From BCD1 sp965230565 (lineage in GTDB: Bacteria > Bacteroidota > Bacteroidia > Chitinophagales > Saprospiraceae): a stretch of 64,000 bases of DNA. The first letter of the stretch is position 1. The number at the start of each line of letters is the position of its first letter. The notes beneath the pieces are model-generated. The model had not been told where the DNA came from and did not search any database. It saw only the letters and a list, made by a program, of their open reading frames with translations. The stretch lies in assembly GCA_965230565.1 (NCBI GenBank), contig CBDDLH010000012.1, positions 62,001 through 126,000 on the forward strand, written 5' to 3'. The translations under genes were made by a program, and so were the position numbers. Positions 9,442 through 17,899 of this stretch are shown in pieces.

Positions 9442-9859
9442 AACTCTGCGTTTTACGGTTAATAAAAGGGCATACAATTCAGTGCCTTTTGTTTTCTACA
9501 AATATGACGCATAAAAGGGCATATGTACTACAACTTTATATTGTGTTTAGGACAAGATTAACCATGGTTAAGGGAGTGTGAAGAAAAGGCGGTATTGTTA
9601 AGAAAAACCAAAGATTTGGCTGCTCTGCAGTAGAATCAAACCATTAATCGGATAAAAAAGTCAATACGTGGAATAAAAACACATAGGCATAAAGGTCATA
9701 AAGTAAAAACCATAGAAATTAATTAATAAAACTATTTGCTCCATGTGCCTATGTGTTAATAAATTTTAAGAAAATACAGCCTTTCGTTTTAAAAAAAAGT
9801 AGCATATTTTAACCACGGGGAACACTGAGTTAACCCTGAAACCAAAAAAAACTTTGTCG
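9442..9859. other. 418-base intergenic region with a split inverted repeat and a repeat-family phrase
   Basis: No gene seen. AACACATAGGCA near 9669 pairs with TGCCTATGTGTT near 9743, about 60 bases apart. AACCACGGGGAACACTGAG near 9801 is a degenerate copy of the ACCACAG...CACTGAG phrase also found at 52022. The promoter of the leftward 7987-9441 gene should lie in the first 100 bases. Confidence 0.5.
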
Positions 9860-11908
9860 TCATCTCAACACCCTTACTTTCACACCAACTCTGAATTGTC
9901 TTCCTGGTCCGGGTTCGTAATATCTTCCACCAAATGCATTTATCCTGATGTTATCGAAATAATCAACATCTAACAGGTTCTCTATATGAATATATGGCGT
10001 CACCTCGAATTTTGATTTTTGGAAAGTACGAAATGCCGAGAAAGCTAAAAGTGAGAAAGCTTTCACTTCTTCCGTATTCGCATTATCTGCCCACATAGCT
10101 CCGTAGTGTTGTCCACTTAAACTGGCACTAATAAATGAATGATCTGTCTCCACTCGCCAGGATAACATATTTGTGGGAATACCCGGCAGCTGTAATTGGG
10201 AAAAATCCGTTCCATCAACACGGTATTCTTCAAACTTAAAATCTGACCAAGTGTAGGAAATCTGGGTAGACAAAAAAGGTAACCACTGTTTTGAATGGGC
10301 TAATTCAATGCCGGTCCGGCTGGTCTTTCCGCTGTTGTTGTAAAAGGTCCTTCCGGGGAAATCTTCCAATTCGTAAGGCAGGATCTCATCTTTTACCTGG
10401 ATATCAAACCAGGTAAGTTCAAAAAGGTTTTTACGCCAGTTGCCTTTGATACCAAACTCCAGTGTTACTGAAGATTGCGGGGAAAGCTCTTTATTAAATC
10501 CACCAGCTCCTGTAGGGTTCGCCGACAATTCACTCAGTGTTGGTGTTTCAAAAGCCGTTCCATAACGCCCAACCAATGTTATATCCGGAGTCAAAAATAT
10601 TCCCAAACCGATACTGAAATTCACATTAGACAAATTGATCTCTCCGGAGTCATCACCGTCTTCAAGGAAATGGTCCATACTTTTCAATTGGTTGACATCC
10701 AGGCGCACACTTTGCTCCGCAAACCACCTGGTGAATGTCCATTTCCCGATGGCATACAAAGCCTGATTATTGAACCGTTCGGTTTGGTCCAGGGTCTGAT
10801 CGCCCCGTTCGCCTTCCAGGTTTCGGAACCTTCTGCGATCATCACTTTGGAAAGCCAGATCATAGCCAACGAGGTAATTACCTACAAAGCTTTTGGCAAT
10901 ATTTTTATACGAGAACTGAGCTCCCTGACCGAAATAGAACCGATCGAGATCAATGGTGCCTCCAAATTCAAATGGCAATCGCCCATCAAAATCCCTTTTG
11001 TTGGCAAATCCGTATAACTTCAAAGTAGATCGATCTCCAAGTTTTTTATCAAAAGACAGGTTTGCTTTGAATTGGGAAACTGTTTCTCCTGCATTATATA
11101 AAACATTGGCTTCACGTGCCTGCCTTCTATCTTCGGATACATCTTCCGGTTTCAATCCTCCAGGATCATCACCCACCGGCGCATTGGTGAAATTCAGGGT
11201 ACCTGACAATCGGGAATTTTCATTGACATCCCATTTCCAGCCACCGTGAAAAACGTTATTCTCAAACCCGCTTTGTTCCCGATATCCTGCTGCTTTGGCA
11301 TGACTCCCATGAAGGATGGCCTGGAATTTTTTCCCCGAAACCCCATAGGCAGCATCATAGCGTTGAATCCCAAAGGAACCCAAAGCAGCATTCAACTCAA
11401 CAAATCCCGTATCTACTTCCTGTTGGGAATTTATATAAATGACTCCACCTGAAGCATTGCCGTAAAGGCTGGATGCTGCACCACGGACCACTTCGATCTT
11501 TTCCATAACATACAGATCCAGATTGTCGAGTTGTCCTTGTCCGTCCGGAGTAGTTTCCGGGACGCCATCGACAACTATTTTGATACCCCGAATACCGAAG
11601 GCACTTCTTGATCCGAAACCCCGAATGGCTATTCTCAGATCTTGAGCAAAATTGTTAGCATTCATGGCAAACAAACCCGGTGTACCAGAAATTATAGGTT
11701 TCAATCCAATACCTGTATTATCTGACAACCTTGGTTTTAACAACGAAACCGGCATTGTAGAACTTTGGAAATTCGAACTCAGTTTCACCGCTTCGACCTG
11801 AACGGTTTCCAGTTCATATTTCATGGTATCCAAAGTAGTTTCCTGAGCATCCAGCCTGACGATGGTACCAATAAAAAAAAGGAATGCAAGCAGCCGGGAA
11901 ATGTCCAT
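9860..11908 (-). CDS. TonB-dependent outer-membrane receptor
   Basis: A 682-residue receptor with a signal peptide (cleavage after L-D-A-Q) and a plug domain at about 35-160: the I-R-G-F-G-S-R-S-A-F-G-I-R-G segment and V-V-R-G-A-A-S-S-L-Y-G-N-A-S-G-G are classic FecA/CirA-type plug motifs. A 22-strand barrel follows, ending in an aromatic C-terminal strand. It lacks the N-terminal carboxypeptidase-like domain of SusC proteins and no SusD partner is nearby, so it is more like siderophore, vitamin or metal receptors than a glycan-utilisation pair. It is divergent from a sulfatase 253 bases away, which may be coincidental. Confidence 0.88.
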   Translation of the reverse strand: MDISRLLAFLFFIGTIVRLDAQETTLDTMKYELETVQVEAVKLSSNFQSSTMPVSLLKPRLSDNTGIGLKPIISGTPGLFAMNANNFAQDLRIAIRGFGSRSAFGIRGIKIVVDGVPETTPDGQGQLDNLDLYVMEKIEVVRGAASSLYGNASGGVIYINSQQEVDTGFVELNAALGSFGIQRYDAAYGVSGKKFQAILHGSHAKAAGYREQSGFENNVFHGGWKWDVNENSRLSGTLNFTNAPVGDDPGGLKPEDVSEDRRQAREANVLYNAGETVSQFKANLSFDKKLGDRSTLKLYGFANKRDFDGRLPFEFGGTIDLDRFYFGQGAQFSYKNIAKSFVGNYLVGYDLAFQSDDRRRFRNLEGERGDQTLDQTERFNNQALYAIGKWTFTRWFAEQSVRLDVNQLKSMDHFLEDGDDSGEINLSNVNFSIGLGIFLTPDITLVGRYGTAFETPTLSELSANPTGAGGFNKELSPQSSVTLEFGIKGNWRKNLFELTWFDIQVKDEILPYELEDFPGRTFYNNSGKTSRTGIELAHSKQWLPFLSTQISYTWSDFKFEEYRVDGTDFSQLQLPGIPTNMLSWRVETDHSFISASLSGQHYGAMWADNANTEEVKAFSLLAFSAFRTFQKSKFEVTPYIHIENLLDVDYFDNIRINAFGGRYYEPGPGRQFRVGVKVRVLR

Positions 11909-12161
11909 TTACGGATTATTTTTAATAAAGAAGTTGTTTTAAAATAGCTCACTTGGCTATAAAATGATCTTTTAACTGAATGTTTCGTTATGCAAAGCCT
12001 TACTACGCTCTGCGTGGCATCATTTTCCAAGCCTCACCTTCAGCTAAAATCTCTATTTCCTATCTCAAGCAGCCATTTTAAAACAACTTCTCGCAAAGTT
12101 AAACATCCTCGTTTAAACAAAAATATCTATTTTAATTGCCTGAAAGTAAAATCATTCAAAG

Positions 12162-13718
12162 ATGAAAAATACAATTTTGGCCTTAATTAACCTGAAGATA
12201 CGGTTGATTACATTATGTTTTTTATGCCTCCTATCATGCGAGGAATCCGATAAACAAGCAACCATCGAAAAACCCAACATTGTACTTATTTTCAGTGATG
12301 ATCAAAATTTCCAAACCATCAATGCATTGGGAAATAAGGAAATTCATACGCCTAACCTCGACAGACTTGTGGACATGGGCACCACCTTTTCCCATGCTTA
12401 CAATATGGGCTCGTGGACTGGAGCTGTTTGTGTACCCTCCCGCACCATGATGGTCACCGGAAGATCTGTCTGGGATGCCAGAAAAATAATCCCGGAGGTG
12501 AAAAGCAATTCCTCTGCAGCTGCACAAATATGGCCCGGGTTAATGAAAAGCGCTGGCTACGAAACATACATGACCGGTAAGTGGCATGTTGTGCCCAAAC
12601 CAGAAGAAGTATTTGACGAAGTAATCCACGAGCGGCCGGGAATGCCCGGTGATGCTTGGTTACATGGAAATATGCAAGCCAAATTCAAGGCATTTGAGGC
12701 AGGTGAACTTTCCTGGGATGAAATTATGCCCGTTGGTTATAACCGACCAAAAGCTCCGGATGACCAAACCTGGTCCCCTTATGACACTTCCCATGGTGGC
12801 TATTGGGAAGGAGGAATGCATTGGAGTGAAGTCTTGAAGAATGATGCTATTGATTTTATTGAAAAGGCCAGAAACAAAGAAGAACCGTTTTTCATGTACC
12901 TCGCCTTTAATGCCCCTCATGATCCACGCCAGGCGCCGAAAGAATTCATCGATCTTTATGAGCCGGAAGCATTATCTGTTCCGAAAAATTTCCTACCCGA
13001 ACACCCATTGAAAGAAGCGATGGGTTGCAGCGGAAAATTGCGGGATGAAGCTCTGGCTCCATTTCCGCGAACGCCTTTTTCCATTCAAAAAAACAAACAG
13101 GAGTACTATGCAATCATCAGTCATATGGATGCACAGATCGGACAAATTCTCGATGCCCTGGAATCCTCCGGAAAAATGGAAAATACCTACATCTTTTTCA
13201 CCTCGGACCACGGTCTTGCCATGGGACAGCACGGGTTATTGGGTAAACAAAGTCTCTATGATCATAGCATACGTGTTCCTTTAATTGCGATTGGTAAAGA
13301 CATTCCTCAAAAACAAACCATAGATCACGATGTATACCTGCAGGACATTATGGCTACATCTCTCGAGCTCGCAAGAGTAGAAAAACCAGAACATATTTTT
13401 TTCCACTCACTGATGGACCTGGCAAAGAATAAAAGAAAGGAAAGCCACTATGCCTCGATCTACGGAGCATACACAAATACCCAGCGTATGATCCGCAAAG
13501 ATGACTTAAAGCTTATCGTACTTCCAGGGGCAGAAAAAGTCATGTTATTCGATCTAAAAAAAGACCCTCTTGAAATGAAAGATCTTGCGGAGTTGGAGAA
13601 ATATCAACCTACTGTCTCAGGGCTATTTGAGGAGTTGATCGCCCTTCAAAAGGAATTAAATGATGAGCTTGACCTTAGTAATCTTTTTAGCAAAACGATC
13701 AATGCATCGAAACAATAA
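12162..13718 (+). CDS. Sulfatase, lipoprotein
   Basis: Second sulfatase of the window, 518 residues. Lipobox L-L-S-C places the lipidated Cys at 26. The metal-binding pair is in F-S-D-D-Q-N (Asp46/47). The formylglycine motif is C-V-P-S-R with Cys90, the most typical C-x-P-S-R form, and G-K-W-H and S-D-H-G-L-A-M-G-Q-H-G-L-L-G-K-Q follow. The D-Q-N variant and the G-Q-H-G-L segment are those of iduronate-2-sulfatase/choline-sulfatase-like proteins, so it is only distantly related to the one at 261. It probably acts at the outer membrane or periplasm. The substrate is not readable from sequence. Confidence 0.88.
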   Translation: MKNTILALINLKIRLITLCFLCLLSCEESDKQATIEKPNIVLIFSDDQNFQTINALGNKEIHTPNLDRLVDMGTTFSHAYNMGSWTGAVCVPSRTMMVTGRSVWDARKIIPEVKSNSSAAAQIWPGLMKSAGYETYMTGKWHVVPKPEEVFDEVIHERPGMPGDAWLHGNMQAKFKAFEAGELSWDEIMPVGYNRPKAPDDQTWSPYDTSHGGYWEGGMHWSEVLKNDAIDFIEKARNKEEPFFMYLAFNAPHDPRQAPKEFIDLYEPEALSVPKNFLPEHPLKEAMGCSGKLRDEALAPFPRTPFSIQKNKQEYYAIISHMDAQIGQILDALESSGKMENTYIFFTSDHGLAMGQHGLLGKQSLYDHSIRVPLIAIGKDIPQKQTIDHDVYLQDIMATSLELARVEKPEHIFFHSLMDLAKNKRKESHYASIYGAYTNTQRMIRKDDLKLIVLPGAEKVMLFDLKKDPLEMKDLAELEKYQPTVSGLFEELIALQKELNDELDLSNLFSKTINASKQ

Positions 13719-13764
13719 TTCAATTTCAGGGCTTTCCGGGATTGCATAATTGATTTTTTTGAAT

Positions 13765-13788
13765 TAACTTTGTTTTTCAAAGTACTTT
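13765..13788 (+). promoter_or_regulatory. Promoter with overlapping AAAGT/ACTTT operator
   Basis: TAACTTTG (13765-13772) matches the Bacteroidota TAnnTTTG box, with ATTG exactly 20 bases upstream (13741-13744). Overlapping it is ACTTTG-N5-CAAAGTACTTT (13767-13788): an inverted repeat ACTTTG/CAAAGT followed by the 10-base palindrome AAAGTACTTT. It ends four bases before the ATG. The identical pattern occurs at 14890. It is probably bound by the winged-helix protein at 14441. Confidence 0.65.
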
Positions 13789-13792
13789 ACAA

Positions 13793-14440
13793 ATGGAATC
13801 ATCAAATCAAAAACACCTGGAGACACTGGGGGAGATCCGCAGCATGATGGAGCGTTCTTCCCGCTTCATTTCATTGAGTGGACTATCAGGTGTTATGGCC
13901 GGAATATTTGCGCTGGCCGGAGCAGGAATGGTATATTGGTATCTGGATATGATGCCATTTGAATACAAAAGGCCATATTATATTGCTGCGGCACAAACGA
14001 CCAAATGGGGAATGGATTACATTACTTTTTTCTCTCTTGTAGGAGCCATTGTTCTTTTCCTTGCGATCAGTTTTGGCATTTTATTTACCGTAAGGAAAGC
14101 GAGAAGAAAAGGCCAACCCGTTTGGGATGCACTGACCAAAAGATTACTTTTGAACCTGATGATCCCCTTGATGGCAGGGGGCATTTTTTGTTTTGGCATG
14201 ATGTTCCACGGCAATGTTGGTTTTATTGCGCCCGCCACTTTGATCTTTTATGGTCTGGCCCTGGTCAATGCCAGCAAATACACATTAAATGATATTCGAT
14301 ACCTCGGATATAGCGAAATAGTCCTTGGATTGATTGCTCTTTTTCTGATCGGGTTCGGTCTGGAATTCTGGGCAATTGGGTTTGGCATCTTGCACATTGT
14401 TTATGGAATGGCCATGTATCTGAAATACGAGCGAGTTTAA
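13793..14440 (+). CDS. Multi-span membrane protein paired with winged-helix regulator
   Basis: 215 residues with a soluble N-terminal helix of about 25 residues (E-T-L-G-E-I-R-S-M-M-E-R-S-S-R-F) then five or six hydrophobic spans. No enzymatic motif is seen. Its stop codon TAA abuts the ATG of the next gene with no gap, so the two are translationally coupled. The arrangement, an integral membrane protein followed by a small winged-helix protein, recurs in Bacteroidota (recollection), and the membrane protein may sense the signal that controls the regulator. That last step is inference. Confidence 0.75.
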   Translation: MESSNQKHLETLGEIRSMMERSSRFISLSGLSGVMAGIFALAGAGMVYWYLDMMPFEYKRPYYIAAAQTTKWGMDYITFFSLVGAIVLFLAISFGILFTVRKARRKGQPVWDALTKRLLLNLMIPLMAGGIFCFGMMFHGNVGFIAPATLIFYGLALVNASKYTLNDIRYLGYSEIVLGLIALFLIGFGLEFWAIGFGILHIVYGMAMYLKYERV

Positions 14441-14740
14441 ATGGAAAAAATTATCAAAGGCTTACAGAAGAGTTTCGATCATCGCATCAGGCTCGGCATT
14501 ATGTCCGTTCTGATGGTCAATGACCGGGTGGACTTCAACAGCCTTAAGGAAATACTGGAAGTAACGGACGGCAATCTGGCCAGCCACCTCAAAGCGCTCG
14601 AAAAGGAAGAATATATTGAGGTACTTAAACAATTCATTGGTCGGAAACCCAATACTTCCTATGCGGCGACGGAGATTGGGAGGAAAGCTTTTAATGAGCA
14701 TCTTAATGCTCTGGAACAAATTTTGAACTTAAGAAAATAG
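14441..14740 (+). CDS. Small winged-helix transcriptional regulator
   Basis: 99 residues forming one winged-helix domain of the ArsR/MarR-like HTH_34 type. Helix 2-turn-recognition helix is around residues 28-52 (F-N-S-L-K-E-I-L-E-V-T-D-G-N-L-A-S-H-L-K), with the wing at G-R-K-P-N-T-S-Y and a last helix for dimerisation. No ligand domain is present. It is co-transcribed with the membrane gene before it. Both the operon start and the Coq4-like gene downstream carry the same operator over their promoters, so this is most likely their repressor (inference from position and shared motif). Confidence 0.85.
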   Translation: MEKIIKGLQKSFDHRIRLGIMSVLMVNDRVDFNSLKEILEVTDGNLASHLKALEKEEYIEVLKQFIGRKPNTSYAATEIGRKAFNEHLNALEQILNLRK

Positions 14741-14887
14741 GAGCTGGAAATTGAATCACATGGAACATAAAAACTATATATTCTATGTGACCCCCGACCT
14801 AAGGGTAAGGGATGTCGCTCCGCTCCATATGTGTTGAAAAATCAATTATCACGAAACGACCCGCATCGTTTCAATTTTTTTATTCAT

Positions 14888-14911
14888 TCACTTTGAAATA
14901 CAAAGTACTTT
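14888..14911 (+). promoter_or_regulatory. Second copy of the AAAGT/ACTTT operator
   Basis: TCACTTTG (14888-14895) is a near match to TAnnTTTG. ACTTTG-N5-CAAAGTACTTT runs 14890-14911, identical at all 17 fixed positions to the copy at 13767 with the same internal spacing, and ends five bases before the ATG at 14917. Confidence 0.65.
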
Positions 14912-14916
14912 TAATT

Positions 14917-15450
14917 ATGGCAATTAACACCTTAATTATCGAACGAAAACTACCGGCTTTTCAATTACGGGGCTGGGTTATGGAATTACTGTTCCGTTGG
15001 TCCTACCCGGTATATGGGACCATTTTCAAATGGAAGCGCCCTGCCTGGGTTTGGACAAAGCAGCAACTCGGAGATTTTCCAACCGGAAGTCTTGGGCGGG
15101 AAGTTTATAAATTCCTGCACAACAATGGTTTTGACATGCTACCCAAATTTGAAGACCATGATGTTTTGCATGTGCTTTTTGGCTACGGCAGTCATGTGGT
15201 TGATGAGGTAAGAATGCAGTTTTGTCTATTTGGCAACGGGAAGCGATCCCTCTATCTTTTTGGAGTAATAATCATTGGATGGCTCGCTTTTCCTGAATGT
15301 TGGCATCTATTCAGGGAAGCATTCCGAAAGGGAAAAGAACTTACACCAATACACCGCTGGAAATTCGAACACCTGCTCCGGGAACCGGTACACCTGCTTC
15401 GAAATTGTATGGCGGGTTTGCCGAATGAGAATATCCCACTTTTTATCTGA
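14917..15450 (+). CDS. Coq4-like protein
   Basis: 177 residues from ATG 14917. The longer frame from 14812 runs through the promoter, so I reject that start. It carries the Coq4 signature H-D-x-x-H-x11-E exactly: H81-D82-V-L-H85, then E97. It is preceded by L-G-R-E-V-Y-K-F-L and followed by M-Q-F-C-L-F-G-N-G. Coq4 acts in ubiquinone biosynthesis (C1 decarboxylation/hydroxylation, metal-dependent) at membranes. Bacteroidota normally use menaquinone, so the substrate here is probably different. It is transcribed from its own promoter, which carries the operator shared with 13793, and sits 15 bases before the DUF1361 gene. Confidence 0.75.
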   Translation: MAINTLIIERKLPAFQLRGWVMELLFRWSYPVYGTIFKWKRPAWVWTKQQLGDFPTGSLGREVYKFLHNNGFDMLPKFEDHDVLHVLFGYGSHVVDEVRMQFCLFGNGKRSLYLFGVIIIGWLAFPECWHLFREAFRKGKELTPIHRWKFEHLLREPVHLLRNCMAGLPNENIPLFI

Positions 15451-15465
15451 CAAAAACCTGAAGTT

Positions 15466-16196
15466 ATGAAATCATTAAATTATAGAGCTCCAATTTTACG
15501 TCCATCCCCAAAACAAAAAATCTTATATCTGCTGCTATTAAGCACATTTTTTAACGGGTTGATGCTATTGTTCAGACTATATAAAACGGAGGCTCTGGGC
15601 ATGACCTATGATTGGCACGTTTCCAAAGTAACCGACAGCCCATGGGTTTTTATGTTTCTGGTATGGAACCTTTTCCTGGCCTGGATCCCCTTCCTTATTA
15701 CCTATAATCTGAAGCATATTCATAGTCTTTATGGGAAATTGCTAACCTTGCCTATGTTGTTGCTTTGGTTATTGTTTCTACCCAATGCTCCTTACATCAT
15801 CACAGACCTGATTCATCTCAGGGTACGTCCGCCCCTGCCGCTTTGGTATGACACGACCATGCTTTTTGCTTTTGCCTGGACCGGTATGATGCTGGGATTC
15901 TTTTCCCTGTTGTATGCCAGGGATTATTGGGCCAGATACATTCATAAAAAGACTTCGGGGTCTATTTGTATTTGCCTCTTTGGCGATGTGTAGCCTGGGC
16001 ATATACATCGGTCGGTTTCCAGCGATGGAACAGTTGGGATATACTCTTGAATCCCGGACGTCTATTACAGGATATTTTCCAAATAATGATAAACCCCTTT
16101 GATAACCTCAGGTATTTCGGCATCACTTTCATCTTTTTCTGCCTATTGTCACTGGGCTATTTAATGTTCAAAACTTTAATCAAACATCATGAATAA
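15466..16196 (+). pseudogene. DUF1361 membrane protein with two frameshifts
   Basis: The first frame (15466-15993) gives 175 residues with five spans and the DUF1361 hallmark L-F-L-P-N-A-P-Y-I-I-T-D-L-I-H-L. The family continues for another 65 residues, and these are present in other frames. Removing one A from the A5 run at 15946-15950 leads into K-R-L-R-G-L-F-V-F-A-S-L. Removing one C from the pair at 16019-16020 leads into R-F-Q-R-W-N-S-W-D-I-L-L-N-P and runs to a stop at 16196, giving 242 residues. Both lesions are single-base gains in short homopolymers, so sequencing error is as likely as true decay. The corrected end overlaps the next start by 8 bases, a normal operon junction. Confidence 0.8.
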
Positions 16197-17679
16197 TTCC
16201 AATTTGCTAAAAATACTCGCCATCGCTTCCGGTCTAATCCTCGCCTTCTTATTCAAACATGAAACGTGGGGGTTAAACACTTTTATTTTCAGTCTTTTCC
16301 TCGTCCTGGTTTTTGCCTGGAATAAAGGTTTGTCAGGTTTTTCCGGTCCCTTGATGATCCTTTCGATCGGCACATTATTTTCTTCTATTCTAATTGTGGT
16401 TAACAATTCGGGATATGCCAAAGTTACCTGGGTCTTCTCCCTCGTTTTATGGATGGGTTTTCAACAGAAACTGCCGGTAAAATCATTTCTGAATGCCGGG
16501 GCCCTTGGAGTGGTCAATTTTTTTGAATCTCCGTTTAGGACATTCGCACCATCTGCTGACCAGCAAAAATTTTCTTTCTGGAGATCTTTTTGGAGGAAAA
16601 CCACTTTACTGGCCATTCCACTTGGCTTGTTAGTTACTTTTTACCTGATATACTACAAGGCAAATGCTAAGTTCGCCCAATTTAGTGATAAAGTCTTTGA
16701 TGTTTTTCAGCGGTTTCCGAATATTGATATTGATCCAAATCTGATCATATTAATACTGACGGGAGTTATGCTTTTTGGCGGCATATTTTTTCACTCCGGC
16801 CTCAATGAGTTCTTTCATAAAAAGGAGGAACCTCTGTCAGAGAACCTGACGAGGAAAAGAAGGAAGATCCAGGATTATTTTGCCAGCATCAATACGTTGA
16901 GTTTAAAGAAAGAATACCGTATAGGTATCCTGGTCCTGGCATTACTCAACCTGCAATTATTTATTGTAAATATCATCGACATCATTTATGTATGGTTCTC
17001 TTTTGAAGAAAGAAGTGCTCCGGAACTGAGTCAGTTTGTTCATGAAGGGACTTACCTGCTGATCCTGGCTATTGTTTTGGCCATGGCCGTCATTTTATGG
17101 TTCTTTCGAGGAAACATCAATTTCCTGCCCAATAACAAGTTTATCAAACAGCTGGTCTATGCATGGATGATCCAAAATGCTTTATTGACACTATCAGTGG
17201 GCATGAGAAATTTCCACTATATCCAGTCGTATGGACTTGCATACAAAAGGGTAGGAGTTTTCTTCTTTCTCGCTCTGGTCATGTATGGATTGTGGACGGT
17301 CAAAGAAAAAGTGCAGGCGCCTAAAACTTTTTTTTACCTGTTACAAAAGAATGCCTGGTTTTTCTATTTCACACTACTTGTTTTTTCAAGCATCAACTGG
17401 AATGTTGCGATCACCAAATTCAACTTATCCAAAAACCCGGACAAAGGCATTGACTCCTACTTCTTAATCCATAGCATTCCCGACCATAATTTGTACGTCT
17501 TGCTGGAAAACAAGGACAAACTGCTGTCCGGAACTTCACAAAACAGGAATGAGATCAACATTGCTTTGGAAAGGAAAAAAGCATGGTTTTTAGGTACTCA
17601 AAATAGTCAAACCTGGAAATCTTTCAATTTCCCGGATTGGCGGAACAAACGGTTTCTTAAAAAGTGGAAAAAAGGATAA
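16189..17679 (+). CDS. DUF4153/DUF4173-like polytopic membrane protein
   Basis: 496 residues with about twelve hydrophobic spans. The segment A-Y-K-R-V-G-V-F-F-F-L-A-L-V-M-Y-G-L-W-T-V near residue 350-370 and the late W-N-V-A-I-T-K-F-N-L motif are typical of the DUF4153/DUF4173 group. It has no transporter signature and its function is unknown. It overlaps the end of the DUF1361 gene by 8 bases, so the two form an operon, possibly also transcribed from the promoter of the Coq4-like gene. Confidence 0.75.
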   Translation: MNNSNLLKILAIASGLILAFLFKHETWGLNTFIFSLFLVLVFAWNKGLSGFSGPLMILSIGTLFSSILIVVNNSGYAKVTWVFSLVLWMGFQQKLPVKSFLNAGALGVVNFFESPFRTFAPSADQQKFSFWRSFWRKTTLLAIPLGLLVTFYLIYYKANAKFAQFSDKVFDVFQRFPNIDIDPNLIILILTGVMLFGGIFFHSGLNEFFHKKEEPLSENLTRKRRKIQDYFASINTLSLKKEYRIGILVLALLNLQLFIVNIIDIIYVWFSFEERSAPELSQFVHEGTYLLILAIVLAMAVILWFFRGNINFLPNNKFIKQLVYAWMIQNALLTLSVGMRNFHYIQSYGLAYKRVGVFFFLALVMYGLWTVKEKVQAPKTFFYLLQKNAWFFYFTLLVFSSINWNVAITKFNLSKNPDKGIDSYFLIHSIPDHNLYVLLENKDKLLSGTSQNRNEINIALERKKAWFLGTQNSQTWKSFNFPDWRNKRFLKKWKKG

Positions 17680-17899
17680 CTTCACAAGTGATTACCCTGA
17701 CTTATTAATTTAAAGTTGCGGGTTATAAGGGTTTCGTTCTGCTTACGAAAGATAAAATGCCAGATAAAATAATCAGCTGCAATGATCAAACTCTCAACGC
17801 GCACCACGTATCTCGCAACCCAGGCTTATTAATACTTGTAAAATCCACCGGTTTACAAACATCCGAACTTGTGAATCCGGCAATTAAAATTACTTTCTT

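Noticed and set aside
9660..9760. Possible tRNA or small RNA from the AACACATAGGCA/TGCCTATGTGTT pair
   Set aside because: Arms are 60 bases apart, no anticodon-like loop, promoter or terminator.
10475..11017. 180-residue rightward frame in the TonB receptor
   Set aside because: Antisense shadow without motif or ribosome-binding context.
9860..13718. Polysaccharide utilisation locus around the TonB receptor and second sulfatase
   Set aside because: No SusD, no glycoside hydrolase and no hybrid two-component or ECF regulator nearby; the receptor is not SusC-type.
17680..17899. Looked for an RNA gene in the gap before the esterase
   Set aside because: No clover-leaf, no strong stem and no promoter-terminator pair seen.
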